From Georgenia_B sunbinii (GTDB lineage: Bacteria; Actinomycetota; Actinomycetes; Actinomycetales; Actinomycetaceae): a stretch of 64,000 bases of DNA. Position numbers and translations under genes: made by a program. Below are positions 16,141-25,003 of this stretch, in pieces; the stretch's first letter is position 1; each line of letters begins with the position of its first letter. Under the pieces are notes generated by a model. The model worked only from the letters and a program-made list of their open reading frames with translations, ran no database searches and was not told the origin of the DNA. The stretch is from assembly GCF_036421855.1 (NCBI RefSeq), contig NZ_JAZGOK010000003.1; one strand, 5' to 3'.

Positions 16141-17238
16141 TCAGCCCAACGTCGTCCCGAACACCAGCCCCAGCAGGTACGTCACCGCGGCCGCACCGTA
16201 GCCGATGCCGAGCTGGCGCAGCGCCCGCTTGAGCGGCGGGGCGCCGGAGAGAACCCCGACGATCGCGCCGGTCGCCAGCAGCGCGAGCCCGACGATGACG
16301 GTGGCGACGACGATCGCCGTCAGACCGCTGAGCCCGAAGATGTAAGGCAGCACCGGCAGCAAAGCGCCGGAGGCGAAGAAGCAGAAGCTCGCCCCGGCGG
16401 CCGTCCAGGCGGTGCCGATCTCCTCGTAGTCCTGCTCGCCCACGGTGGCGGGGCGCTCGGGTGCCGCGTTGCACAGCACCTGCTCGGCGTGCTCGGTGGC
16501 CTCCGGCGCACTCATGCCGCGAGCGCGGTAGACCAGAGCGAGCTCGTTGGCGTCGACGTCGAGGTGCGGGATGGCGTCGTCGGCGGTCGGGTCGGGCTGC
16601 GACGCCTCGAGCAGCTCGCGCTGCGAACGGACCGAGACGTACTCCCCCGCCGCCATCGACAGCGCCCCGGCGAGCAGGCCGGCGATGCCGGTGAATAGCA
16701 CCGTCTCGCTGGCGACGCCGGTCGCGCCGATCCCCAGCACGAGCGCCAGGTTGGACACCAGGCCGTCATTCGCGCCGAACACCCCCGCCCGGAACATCCC
16801 GGACATCCGGCTGCGGCCGCGGGTGGCAAGCGACCGCACGACCTCGCCGTGGATCTGCTCGTCGGCCGCCATGGCCGCGGTCGCGTCGTCGTCCGCGCCG
16901 TAGCTGGAACGGGTCTCGGCGCGCTGCGCGAGGGCGAGCACGAACACCCCGCCGAACCTGCGGGCGAGCCAGCCGAGCAGCCGGGTGCGCACCGCGCCCT
17001 TGCGCGGGTAGCCGACATGGTCGCCGAGCAGCTCACGCCAGTGCGTTTCGTGGCGCCCCTCGGCCTCGGCCAGCGCCAGCAGGATCTCGCGCTCTTCGCC
17101 GTCGCGGCGGTTGGCGAGGTCGCGGTAGACGGCGCCCTCGGCGCGTTCGTCCGCGAGGTACCTGCGCCACCGCCGGACCTGGGCGCCGGTCGGCCTAGCG
17201 GTCCCGCCGTGGTCGGGCGAAAGGTCTGTGGGAGTCAC
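16141..17238 (-). CDS. VIT1/CCC1-family metal transporter with N-terminal rubrerythrin-like domain
   Basis: A 365-residue protein. The N-terminal half (about 20-150) is a ferritin/rubrerythrin-like helical domain with repeated acidic-His positions (DERAEGAVYRDLA, EAEGRHETHWRELL, AADEQIHGEVV) able to bind a di-iron centre. The C-terminal half is a VIT1 domain: FRAGVFGANDGLVSNLALVL, then GALSMAAGEYVSVRSQRELL, an amphipathic acidic loop, and three more hydrophobic helices ending LLGLVFGTTLG. Members of this fusion family move Fe2+ or Mn2+ across the membrane. The GTG at 17238 is the best start. It stands alone between the metallophosphoesterase and a Gfo/Idh gene. Confidence 0.9.
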   Translation of the reverse strand: MTPTDLSPDHGGTARPTGAQVRRWRRYLADERAEGAVYRDLANRRDGEEREILLALAEAEGRHETHWRELLGDHVGYPRKGAVRTRLLGWLARRFGGVFVLALAQRAETRSSYGADDDATAAMAADEQIHGEVVRSLATRGRSRMSGMFRAGVFGANDGLVSNLALVLGIGATGVASETVLFTGIAGLLAGALSMAAGEYVSVRSQRELLEASQPDPTADDAIPHLDVDANELALVYRARGMSAPEATEHAEQVLCNAAPERPATVGEQDYEEIGTAWTAAGASFCFFASGALLPVLPYIFGLSGLTAIVVATVIVGLALLATGAIVGVLSGAPPLKRALRQLGIGYGAAAVTYLLGLVFGTTLG

Positions 17239-17298
17239 TTGTGCAGCATCCCAGGTCCGTCGCGGACCCGGGAAGCCGTGCCCACCACGCGACCGCCG

Positions 17299-18312
17299 TC
17301 AGGAGAGCGCGGTGTGGATCTCCTCGATGATCTCGATGACGGCGAGCGACTCCGAGGGGTCCACCGGCAGCGGGCCGTCGTCGCGCAGCGCGGTGGCGAG
17401 CAGCGAGTAGAAGGTCGGGTAGCTGCCCGGCTCGCTCGGCACCCGGGCGAGGTCGCCGACGACGCCGAGCACGCCGTCGTCCTCCGCCGCAGGTCGGCCG
17501 TAACCCGAATCGGTCGGCAGCATGCCGCGGCCGAGCTGGTCCTCCTGGACGTCCCCGGCAGCAACGGTGAAAGCAGCCTGCGAGCCGAGCACCCGCAGCC
17601 GCGGCCCCGGCTGCCCGACGACCAGGCTCATCCACAGGTGCGACTGGGTCCCGCCGTCGTGCTCGAGCGAGACGAAGACGTCGTCGTCCGCGGCACCGCC
17701 GTACTGCGACACCTCCGCGTGCACGACCTCCGCCGGCCCGAACAGCACGAGCGCCTGGTCGATGAGGTGGGCGCCGAGGTCGAACAGCACGCCACCGCCC
17801 TCGCGCCAGGTGGCCTCGGCCTTCCAGGCCTTGGTCTGCCCGGTCTTCCAGCGTTCGATCCGTGACTCGTACCGGTGCACCTCGCCCAGCGCCCCGCGGT
17901 CCAGCAGCCGCCGGACGGTAAGGAAGTCACTGTCCCAGCGCCGGTTCTGGAACGGCACCAGCACCTGCCCCAGCTCGGCCGCGCGCGCGACGAGCTCGCG
18001 GCCGCTCGCGACGTCGACGCTCAACGGCTTGTCGACGACGACGGCGCAGCCAGCTTCCAGCGCGGCCGTCGCCGTCGGCACGTGGGTCTGCGGCGGCGTG
18101 GCGACGACGACGAGGTCGACCTCCTGCGCGAGCGCCTCCTCGAGCGACGGGACGACGCGCGCCTCCGGGTAGCGCTGCTGCGCGTCGGCGACCCTGCCCG
18201 GGTCGCCGGTGACGATGACGTCGAGCGAGTACGCGTCGTCGGCGGCGATGAGGGGTGCGTGGAAGACGCGCCCCGCCAGCCCGAAGCCGACGAGGGCGGT
18301 GCGGATCGGCAT
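17299..18312 (-). CDS. Gfo/Idh/MocA family oxidoreductase
   Basis: A 337-residue NAD(P)-dependent dehydrogenase. MPIRTALVGFGLAGRVFHAP gives the Rossmann GxGxxG; VVVATPPQTH and the DKP in CAVVVDKPLSVD replace the more frequent EKP. The C-terminal domain has GGGVLFDLGAHLIDQALVLF with the conserved Asp-His positions. It starts six bases after the small YtxH-like gene and is probably cotranscribed with it. It is a different subgroup from the enzyme at 4357. The substrate cannot be predicted. Confidence 0.88.
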   Translation of the reverse strand: MPIRTALVGFGLAGRVFHAPLIAADDAYSLDVIVTGDPGRVADAQQRYPEARVVPSLEEALAQEVDLVVVATPPQTHVPTATAALEAGCAVVVDKPLSVDVASGRELVARAAELGQVLVPFQNRRWDSDFLTVRRLLDRGALGEVHRYESRIERWKTGQTKAWKAEATWREGGGVLFDLGAHLIDQALVLFGPAEVVHAEVSQYGGAADDDVFVSLEHDGGTQSHLWMSLVVGQPGPRLRVLGSQAAFTVAAGDVQEDQLGRGMLPTDSGYGRPAAEDDGVLGVVGDLARVPSEPGSYPTFYSLLATALRDDGPLPVDPSESLAVIEIIEEIHTALS

Positions 18313-18318
18313 CTCGCG

Positions 18319-18609
18319 CTAGATCCCCGGCTGCGACGGGGACGGGCGGACCGGCGCGTCGTCCGCGGAGGACGCCGAGGAGTGGATCCGCGTCTTCACG
18401 GCGTCGGCGACCTTGTCGGTGACCGCGGCCGCCTGGTCGCGGGCCACCTGGCCCACCTTGTCCTCAACCTTCTGCACGCTGGACTGGACGCGCGGGTCCT
18501 GCCAGACGGCCCGGCTGGTCGACTTGATCCGCTCGAACTGCTGCCGGCCGGCACGGGTGCCGAAGAAGTAGCCGACACCGACGCCGAGCAAGAACGAGAG
18601 CTTGCGCAT
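18319..18609 (-). CDS. Small YtxH-like membrane-anchored protein
   Basis: A 96-residue protein: MRKLSFLLGVGVGYFFGTRA gives one short glycine-rich membrane segment followed by GRQQFERIK, the usual opening of YtxH-type proteins. A basic, helix-prone tail with VxxKV repeats (VEDKVGQVA, VTDKVADAVKTR) ends in a Ser/Pro-rich tail. GAAAGGTG lies 9 bases ahead of the ATG. Proteins of this kind are associated with stress or envelope functions but have no established reaction. It is first in a likely two-gene unit with the Gfo/Idh gene, and divergent from trpS across 121 bases. Confidence 0.7.
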   Translation of the reverse strand: MRKLSFLLGVGVGYFFGTRAGRQQFERIKSTSRAVWQDPRVQSSVQKVEDKVGQVARDQAAAVTDKVADAVKTRIHSSASSADDAPVRPSPSQPGI

Positions 18610-18730
18610 GGACGTGCACCTTTCGAGTTGCCTGCCTGGCCGCCCAGCCTACGGGCCGCGCCTGCCACGTGCGCGCCCGGTGGCCGGGCGCGGCGCGGTC
18701 CACCGACGGTGACGAACTACCATCGTCCCC

Positions 18731-19876
18731 ATGGCACAGGCACCGATGAGCACCGACGCGATCACCGAGGCGGACGCGGAGGTCGCGGACGCACTCGCCG
18801 ACGCGACGTCCGAGGCGTCGCTCGCCCGGACAGTGATGCGCTCGGCGACCATCGAGTCACAGATCGACACCGACCCCTCCCGCTTCCGGGTGCTCACCGG
18901 GGACCGCCCCACCGGCAACCTGCACCTCGGCCACTACTTCGGCACCCTCGCCAACCGCGTCGCGCTGCAGCGCCGCGGGGTGGAGACCTGGGTGCTCATC
19001 GCCGACTACCAGGTCATCACCGACCGGGACGCCGTCGGCGAGATCGCCGAGCGCACGCTTTCGCTCGTCGCGGACTACCTGGCGATCGGCCTCGACCCCG
19101 CGAAGACGACGATCTTCAGCCACTCCTCGGTGCCGGCCCTCAACCAGCTGATGCTGCCGTTCCTGTCGCTGGTCACCGACTCCGAGCTGCGCCGCAACCC
19201 GACCGTCAAGGCGGAGTTCGACGCCACCGGCGGCCGCCCGATGTCGGGTCTGCTGCTCACCTACCCGGTGCACCAGGCGGCGGACATCCTGTTCTGCAAG
19301 GCGAACCTCGTGCCGGTCGGCAAGGACCAGCTGCCCCACCTCGAGCAGGCGCGCGTCATCGCCCGCCGGTTCGACGAGCGCTACGGCCGGTCCAACCCCG
19401 CCGAGCCGGTGTTCCCCGCCCCCGAGGCGCTGCTCTCCGCGGCCCCGCTGCTGCTGGGGACCGACGGCCAGAAGATGAGCAAGTCCAAGGGCAACACCAT
19501 CGAGATCGGGATGGACGCCGACGCCACCGCGAAGAAGCTGAAGAGGGCCGTCACCGACGCCGACCGCAACATCACCTTCGACCCCGCCGGCCGGCCCGAG
19601 GTCTCCAACCTCGTGCTGCTCGCCGCGCTGGCCAGCGGACGCGACCCGCACGAGATCGCCGAGGAGATCGGCGCCGGCGGCGGCGGCACCCTCAAGCGGG
19701 TGGTGACCGAGGCCGTCAACGAGCACTTCGCGCCGATCCGCGCCCGCCGCACCGAGCTGCTCGCCGACCCCGGCCACCTGCGCCAGGTGCTGGCCGCCGG
19801 CAACGACCGAGCCAACGAGGTCGCCGACGCCACCCTCACCGAGGTCCGCACCGCCATGGGCATGACCTACGCCTAA
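18731..19876 (+). CDS. trpS: Tryptophan--tRNA ligase
   Basis: A 381-residue class I aminoacyl-tRNA synthetase that charges tRNA-Trp. The HIGH-type motif is HLGH at residues 65-68 (PTGNLHLGHYFG), and the KMSKS loop is intact near residue 247 (DGQKMSKSKGN). VYPVHQAADILF-like sequence (LLTYPVHQAADILFCKANLV) and GKDQLPHLEQAR are typical of the branch represented by secondary or antibiotic-insensitive TrpRS in actinobacteria. About 48 residues precede the catalytic core, an acidic Ala-rich extension longer than usual. An internal ATG at 18746 is possible. No clear ribosome binding site is seen, so the message may be leaderless. It converges on the nuclease gene across repeat array A. Confidence 0.95.
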   Translation: MAQAPMSTDAITEADAEVADALADATSEASLARTVMRSATIESQIDTDPSRFRVLTGDRPTGNLHLGHYFGTLANRVALQRRGVETWVLIADYQVITDRDAVGEIAERTLSLVADYLAIGLDPAKTTIFSHSSVPALNQLMLPFLSLVTDSELRRNPTVKAEFDATGGRPMSGLLLTYPVHQAADILFCKANLVPVGKDQLPHLEQARVIARRFDERYGRSNPAEPVFPAPEALLSAAPLLLGTDGQKMSKSKGNTIEIGMDADATAKKLKRAVTDADRNITFDPAGRPEVSNLVLLAALASGRDPHEIAEEIGAGGGGTLKRVVTEAVNEHFAPIRARRTELLADPGHLRQVLAAGNDRANEVADATLTEVRTAMGMTYA

Positions 19877-19927
19877 CCCCAGCCCCACCCCAGCCCCAGT
19901 TCCCAGCACTCCGCCCTCCCCCTCGCC

Positions 19928-20277
19928 GACAGCTGGATTGTCACCGACAGCAGACTTGTCAGCGACAGCAGACTTGTCGCCGAGAGCCGACTTGTCACCG
20001 AGAGCCGACTTGTCACCGAGAGCCGACTTGTCAGCGACAGCAGAGTTCTCGCCGACAGCAGACTTGTCAGCGACAGCAGGATTGTCCGCAGAATTCTCTG
20101 CCTACGACAGGGCTGGGAGCGTCGACAATCCCGCTCTCGACGATAGGGGCGGCGTCGACAATCCCGCTCTCGACGAAGGGGCGGCGTTGACAATCCCGCT
20201 CTCGACGATAGGGGCGGCGTTGACAATCCCACTCTCGACGACTCTGGGGGGAGGCTCGCGTTGACAATCCCGCTCTC
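19928..20277. repeat. Fold-back repeat array A between convergent genes
   Basis: The left arm has nine 15-bp motifs at an exact 18-bp period (starts 19928, 19946, 19964 ... 20072), variants of GACAGCAGACTTGTC; three consecutive copies read GAGAGCCGACTTGTC. After a small hairpin (GCAGAATTCTCTGC) the right arm holds five inverted motifs, GACAATCCCGCTCTC, at 20124, 20157, 20189, 20222 and 20263, linked by GACGATAGGGGCGG-type spacers. The array fills the gap between the stops of trpS (19876) and the nuclease (20313). Open frames through it are by-products of the 18-bp period. Confidence 0.9.
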
Positions 20278-20312
20278 GCGCGAGGTGGGTCTCGCGAGAG
20301 GGGCGGGCGGGG

Positions 20313-21467
20313 TTACTCGCAGACGGTGCCGTCGCTGTCGCCGTCGCGGTACCAGTCGTACTCCGGGTCGGCCCCCGAGACGTAGGGTCCGAAGCCCGCG
20401 GCCTTGGCGTCCTTGCAGGTGCGGAACTGCGGGTCGGTGCTGCCTCCCTGGACCGGGGCTGGGCTGGCCGGCGGCGCGGACGTCGGGGCCGGAGCTGGGG
20501 TCGTGCCGGCGAGCTCCGGCATGAGGGCCGCGGTCTCGCGGACCGGCAGCGGCTGGTCGGGGCACTCCTCGAGGACGCTGACCATCGCGCGTTGCTCCGC
20601 GTCGGTCACCCACAGCGAGTACTCGTGCTTCACCGCGACCTGCCGCGCGGCGTACTCGCATCGGAACGACGTGTTCGGCGGCAACCAGGTGGCGGTGTCC
20701 CCGTCGCCCTTCTGCGAGTTCAGCGGGCCGTCGACGGCGAGCAGGTTGAGCGGGTCGTTGCCGAACTCGCGCATGGTCGCGCCGTCCCATGACTGCGCAC
20801 CCTTCTGCCAGGCGTCGGAGAGCGCGACGACGTGGTCGATCTGCACATCGCTCGACGTGTCCGCGCCGCGGCGGAAGGAGATCTCGGCGCCCGAGTACGG
20901 GTCGTGCAGCAGCCCGACGGTGACCACGCAGCCGTTGGTCCCGGGCTCGACCACGAGGTCGACGAGGTCACGGCGCAGGACGTCGTTGCGGACGTCGCAG
21001 CCGTTGCGGTCCTGGTCGTAGGACCGGTAGGCGAACAGGTCGCGGTCGTACCCGGTCTTCGGCGCCCGGCCCTTGACGACCAGGTCCTGCGCCGCGGCGA
21101 GCGCAGATCCGGCGCGCTCGTCCACCGCCGGTGACGTCGACTCGGTCACCGTCGGCTCCCCCGCCGGTTCGGTCGCCGCCTCCGCCGTCGGCGCGTCCGA
21201 AGCCGCGTCAGCCGGCGGGCTCGCCGGCATCGTCGCGGCGCCGCTGGCGACCAGCACGGCCGCGACGACCAGCGCCACCGCACCACCGCCCCGGCCCGGC
21301 ACGTTGAGCGGCCGCCGGCCGGTGACAAGGGCCGCGAGGCCGACGACGGCGGCCGCCAGGCCGAGGACCATGAGCACGCCGGTGAGGCCGTCGACGAGCA
21401 CCCCGAGGACGATCAGGGCTGCGACGGTGCTGACGATGGTGCGCCACCGGCGTGAGGAGGAGGACAC
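20313..21467 (-). CDS. Exported or membrane-anchored DUF1524 (HNH) nuclease with Excalibur domain
   Basis: A 384-residue protein. Three hydrophobic stretches in the first 80 residues (TIVSTVAALIVLGVLVDGL, VLMVLGLAAAVVGLAALV, VALVVAAVLVASGAA) anchor or export it. A low-complexity Ala/Pro/Glu linker follows. The DUF1524 HNH core is clear: VQIDHVVALSDAWQKGAQSW, then DPLNLLAVDGPLNSQKGDGD and AVKHEYSLWVT. The last 35 residues (FRTCKDAKAAGFGPY ... DGDSDGTVCE) form an Excalibur calcium-binding motif. Such proteins are secreted nucleases. GTG 21467 starts the frame. It converges with trpS across repeat array A. Confidence 0.88.
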   Translation of the reverse strand: MSSSSRRWRTIVSTVAALIVLGVLVDGLTGVLMVLGLAAAVVGLAALVTGRRPLNVPGRGGGAVALVVAAVLVASGAATMPASPPADAASDAPTAEAATEPAGEPTVTESTSPAVDERAGSALAAAQDLVVKGRAPKTGYDRDLFAYRSYDQDRNGCDVRNDVLRRDLVDLVVEPGTNGCVVTVGLLHDPYSGAEISFRRGADTSSDVQIDHVVALSDAWQKGAQSWDGATMREFGNDPLNLLAVDGPLNSQKGDGDTATWLPPNTSFRCEYAARQVAVKHEYSLWVTDAEQRAMVSVLEECPDQPLPVRETAALMPELAGTTPAPAPTSAPPASPAPVQGGSTDPQFRTCKDAKAAGFGPYVSGADPEYDWYRDGDSDGTVCE

Positions 21468-21584
21468 CCCTCATCTTCGCCTGACGACGACCATCGCTCC
21501 AACAGCCGCACCCGTGATGTCTCTATCCCCACGACATCGCGGCGAGCAGCGGCGTACCGGGGCCGGGGGGGGGGGACCGGGGCC

Positions 21585-21621
21585 GGCAGGCCGCGACCCC
21601 GGATCGGGATCGCGGCCTGCC
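21585..21621 (-). terminator. Hairpin terminator after metE
   Basis: GGCAGGCCGCGA (21585-21596) is perfectly inverted at 21610-21621, with a 13-base loop, 38 bases past the metE stop codon. An uninterrupted run of 11 G (21565-21575) lies just beyond. Confidence 0.75.
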
Positions 21622-21658
21622 CGCCCGGCGCCGAATCAGCTGACCCGGCAAGCCAGGT

Positions 21659-24073
21659 TCAGACGGCGGCGGTCTGCGACAGCTTCTGCCGGACGGCGGC
21701 TGCGGCCTCGACGAGGTGGCGCAGCGCCGGCTCCACCTCGGCGTACCCGCGGGTCTTCAGCCCGCAGTCGGGGTTGACCCACAGCAGCCGTGCCGGCACC
21801 GAGTCGGCGGCCAGCGCGACGAGCTCCTCGACCTCGGTCTCGCTGGGCACCCGCGGCGAGTGGATGTCGTAGACGCCCGGGCCGACGCCGCGTGCGAAGC
21901 CGGCGGCCTGCAGCTCGGGCAGCACCTCCATCTTCGAGCGCGCTGCCTCGATGCTGGTGACGTCGGCGTCGAGCGCGTCGATGGCGCCGATGACCTCACC
22001 GAACTCCGAGTAGCAGAGGTGGGTGTGGATCTGCGTGCGGTCCGCGACGCCGGCGGTGGCGAGCCGGAACGAGCCGACCGACCAGTCGAGGTAGGCCTGG
22101 TGGGCCGCGGCGCGCAGCGGCAGCAGCTCCCGCAGCGCCGGCTCGTCGACCTGGATGACGCCGATCCCGGCAGCCTCGAGGTCGGCGACCTCGTCGCGCA
22201 GCGCGAGGGCCACCTGCGTGGCGGTGTCGCCCAGCGGCTGGTCGTCGCGGACGAAGGACCACGCGAGGATCGTCACCGGCCCGGTGAGCATGCCCTTGAC
22301 CGGCTTCGCGGTGAGCGAGGCGGCGTACTGCGACCACTCGACCGTGATCGGCGCCGGGCGTGCGACGTCTCCCCACAGGATCGAGGGGCGGGTGCAGCGG
22401 GTGCCGTAGGACTGCACCCAGCCGTTGCTGGTGACCGAGAACCCGTCGAGGTTCTCCGCGAAGTACTGCACCATGTCGTTGCGCTCGGGCTCGCCGTGGA
22501 CGAGCACGTCCAGGCCGAGGTCCTCCTGGAGCGCGATCACCCGGGCGATCTCCTCGCGCATCGCGGTGGTGTAGTCGGCGTCGCTCAGCTCGCCCTTGGT
22601 GTGGCTGGCGCGAGCCTTGCGGATCTCGGCGGTCTGCGGGAAGGAGCCGATCGTCGTCGTCGGCAGCGGCGGCAGGTCGAGGACCGCCTCCTGCGCCGCG
22701 ACCCGCTGCGCGAAGTCGGCGCGGCGGTAGTCGGCCTCGGTCAGCGCTGCGGCCCGGTCGCGCACGTCGGCCCGGCGGACCCCGGCGTGCTCGAGACGGC
22801 TGCGGCGGCGGTCGGCAGCGGCGTCGAACGCCCCGGCTGCCGCCTCACGACCGTTGACCAGCGCGGTCGCCAGCGCGAGGACCTCCTCGATCTTCTGGTC
22901 GGCGAACGCCAGCCAGCTGCGCACCTGCGGGTCGAGCCCGGTCTCCGGCTCGACGTCGTAGGGCACGTGCTGCAGCGACGTCGAGGTCCCGACGGCGAGC
23001 CGGCCGGTGGCGACGGCGTCGGCCGCCAGCCCGGCGGCGAGCGCCTCGAGCTTGCCGAACGCGGCGTCGAGGTCCGAGCGCCACACGTTGCGGCCATCGA
23101 CCACGCCGGCGACGACGGTCACGTCGCCGAGCGCGCTGAGCACCTCGGGCGCCGGCACCTCGCCGCGCACCGCGTCGATCCCCACCGCCTCGACGCCGGC
23201 GGCGGCGAGCACCGGCAGCGCATCCTCCGCCGGGCCGTAGGCGATCGGCACGAACAGCGCCGGCCGGCCGGGGCGGGTGACCTCCCCGGCGAGCACCTCG
23301 TAGGCGCGGGCGGTGGCCGCGAGGATCCGCTCGCGCGGCAGGTCGGAGTCCACGGCCAGCGCCGGCTCCTCGATCTGCAGCCACGGCACACCGGCCTCGC
23401 CCAGCGCGTGGAGCAGGTCGACGTAGGCGGGCAGCAGGTCCTCGAGGCGGTCGAGCGGGTGGAAGCCCTCGGGCGCGGGGGCGGCCGGGGCGGCGCCGTC
23501 GGCCTCGGTCGCCGGCTCCTCGCCGACGGCCTTGCTCAGCAGCAGGAAGGTCACCGGCCCCACGATCGTGGGGCGGGTGGTGATGCCCTCGGCGGCGGCC
23601 TCGAGGAAGAGCTGGACGACGCGGCAGTCGGTGAGCCGGAAGCTCGTCTCCGGGCTGATCTCCGGCACCAGGTAGTGGTAGTTCGTGTCGAACCACTTGG
23701 TCATCTCCAGCGGGGACCGGTCGTCCTTGCCACGGGCCACGGTGAAGTAGCCGTCGAGGTCGAGGGCGCCGTCGTCGTCCTGGAGGTGACGGAACCGCGG
23801 CGGCACGGCACCGACGGTGGTCGCGGTGTCGAGCACCTGGTCGTAGTAGGAGAAGTCGCTGGGGATCGACGCGTCGTCACGGCCCAGGCCGAGCTCGACG
23901 AGCCGCTGGCGCGAGAGTCGCCGCAGCCCGGCGGCCGCGACCTCGAGGTCGTCGGCGTCGCTGCGGCCGGCCCAGAAGGACTCGATCGCCCGCTTGAGCT
24001 CGCGGTTCGGCCCGATCCGGGGGTACCCGAGGATCGTGGCGGCGGGCAGCACGGGGGTGGTGGAGTCGGGCAT
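21659..24073 (-). CDS. metE: Cobalamin-independent methionine synthase (5-methyltetrahydropteroyltriglutamate--homocysteine methyltransferase)
   Basis: An 804-residue enzyme that transfers the methyl group of 5-methyl-THF(Glu)n to homocysteine, making methionine. The N-terminal barrel starts LGYPRIGPNRELKRA; the catalytic C-terminal barrel has LPTTTIGSFPQTAEIRKAR, VHGEPERNDMVQYF, and zinc ligands in HTHLCYSEFGE and VNPDCGLKTRG. ATG 24073 is favoured (AAGGA seven bases upstream); a GTG three bases earlier is an alternative. Its start overlaps the metF stop (TGATG), so it is the second gene of a metF-metE operon under the riboswitch at 25004-25090. It works in the cytoplasm directly after MetF. 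Confidence 0.97.
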   Translation of the reverse strand: MPDSTTPVLPAATILGYPRIGPNRELKRAIESFWAGRSDADDLEVAAAGLRRLSRQRLVELGLGRDDASIPSDFSYYDQVLDTATTVGAVPPRFRHLQDDDGALDLDGYFTVARGKDDRSPLEMTKWFDTNYHYLVPEISPETSFRLTDCRVVQLFLEAAAEGITTRPTIVGPVTFLLLSKAVGEEPATEADGAAPAAPAPEGFHPLDRLEDLLPAYVDLLHALGEAGVPWLQIEEPALAVDSDLPRERILAATARAYEVLAGEVTRPGRPALFVPIAYGPAEDALPVLAAAGVEAVGIDAVRGEVPAPEVLSALGDVTVVAGVVDGRNVWRSDLDAAFGKLEALAAGLAADAVATGRLAVGTSTSLQHVPYDVEPETGLDPQVRSWLAFADQKIEEVLALATALVNGREAAAGAFDAAADRRRSRLEHAGVRRADVRDRAAALTEADYRRADFAQRVAAQEAVLDLPPLPTTTIGSFPQTAEIRKARASHTKGELSDADYTTAMREEIARVIALQEDLGLDVLVHGEPERNDMVQYFAENLDGFSVTSNGWVQSYGTRCTRPSILWGDVARPAPITVEWSQYAASLTAKPVKGMLTGPVTILAWSFVRDDQPLGDTATQVALALRDEVADLEAAGIGVIQVDEPALRELLPLRAAAHQAYLDWSVGSFRLATAGVADRTQIHTHLCYSEFGEVIGAIDALDADVTSIEAARSKMEVLPELQAAGFARGVGPGVYDIHSPRVPSETEVEELVALAADSVPARLLWVNPDCGLKTRGYAEVEPALRHLVEAAAAVRQKLSQTAAV

Positions 24074-24993
24074 CACAGTGTCCTTGCGTGAGTGGGGGCG
24101 ATGGTGGGTAGCGGCCGGCGCAGACGCTCGACGACGTCGAGCGCCGGCCGGAACTGGTTGAAGGTGTACAGGTGGATGCCGGGAGCGCCGGCGGCGATCG
24201 CCGCCTCGACGAGCTCGACGGTGGCGTCGATACCGAGGCGGTGGCGGTGCTCGTCGTCCTCGACGGCGAGCAGGTCGACCACCCGCTGCGGCACCTCGAC
24301 GCCGGTGAGCTGGGCGAGGCGGGCGAGGCGACCGGGGTCGGTCATCGGGATGATCCCGGCGACCACGGGCAGGACGACGCCGGCGGAGCGGGCCTCCTCG
24401 ACCAGCGAGACGTAGGGCTCAACGTCGTAGAAGACCTGGGTGACGGCGAAGTCGGCGCCGGCGGCCTGCTTGTCGAGCAGGGCCCGGACGTCCTGCGCGC
24501 GGGTGTGGCTGGTGCCGGCCGGGTAGGCGGCGACGGCGATGCTCACCGCGCCGTCGGTGCCGAGCCGCTCTCGCTCGACGTCGCGGATGAGCTCGACGAG
24601 CTCGCTGGAGCCGGCCAGCCCGCCAGGCTGCGGCTGCCAGCGGGTCTCCCCGGCCGGCGGGTCGCCGCGCAGCGCGAGGAAGTCCCGCACCCCGTCGTCG
24701 ACGAGCTGCCCGACGAGGTCGGCGAGCTCGGCGCGGGTGGCGCCGACGCAGGTGAGGTGGGCGATCGGCGGCACCGTCGTCTCGCGCAGGATCCGCCGGA
24801 CGACGTCGCGCGACGCGGTGCGGGAGGAGCCGGAGGCACCGTAGGTGACCGAGAAGAAGTCCGGGCCCGCAGCGGCGAGGCGCTGGACGGTCTCCCACGC
24901 GGCGGCGGCTGTCGCCGGCGTGCGCGGTGGGTAGAGCTCGAACGAGACGGTCGGTCGGCCGGACGGCACGGATACGAGGCTAGCGGTGCTCAA
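24073..24993 (-). CDS. metF: Methylenetetrahydrofolate reductase
   Basis: A 306-residue flavoprotein that reduces 5,10-methylene-THF to 5-methyl-THF, the methyl donor for MetE encoded next to it. Family sequences are VSFELYPPRTPA, FFSVTYGASGSSR, HLTCVGATRAEL, FLALRGDPPAG, AVAAYPAGTSH and DFAVTQVFYDVE. The frame extends far upstream without family similarity. The TTG at 24993 was chosen because GGGAG lies seven bases before it and the protein then begins just ahead of the conserved strand. That Shine-Dalgarno is part of the closing helix of the upstream riboswitch, so the start choice and the regulation support each other. Confidence 0.93.
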   Translation of the reverse strand: MSTASLVSVPSGRPTVSFELYPPRTPATAAAAWETVQRLAAAGPDFFSVTYGASGSSRTASRDVVRRILRETTVPPIAHLTCVGATRAELADLVGQLVDDGVRDFLALRGDPPAGETRWQPQPGGLAGSSELVELIRDVERERLGTDGAVSIAVAAYPAGTSHTRAQDVRALLDKQAAGADFAVTQVFYDVEPYVSLVEEARSAGVVLPVVAGIIPMTDPGRLARLAQLTGVEVPQRVVDLLAVEDDEHRHRLGIDATVELVEAAIAAGAPGIHLYTFNQFRPALDVVERLRRPLPTIAPTHARTL

Positions 24994-25003
24994 CAGAGTT
25001 CTC

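Noticed and set aside
19928..20277. CRISPR array
   Set aside because: The repeats are 15 bp with 3-bp gaps, the second arm is inverted, there are no unique spacers of usual length and no cas genes nearby. The same holds for 30545-30781 and 53089-53335.
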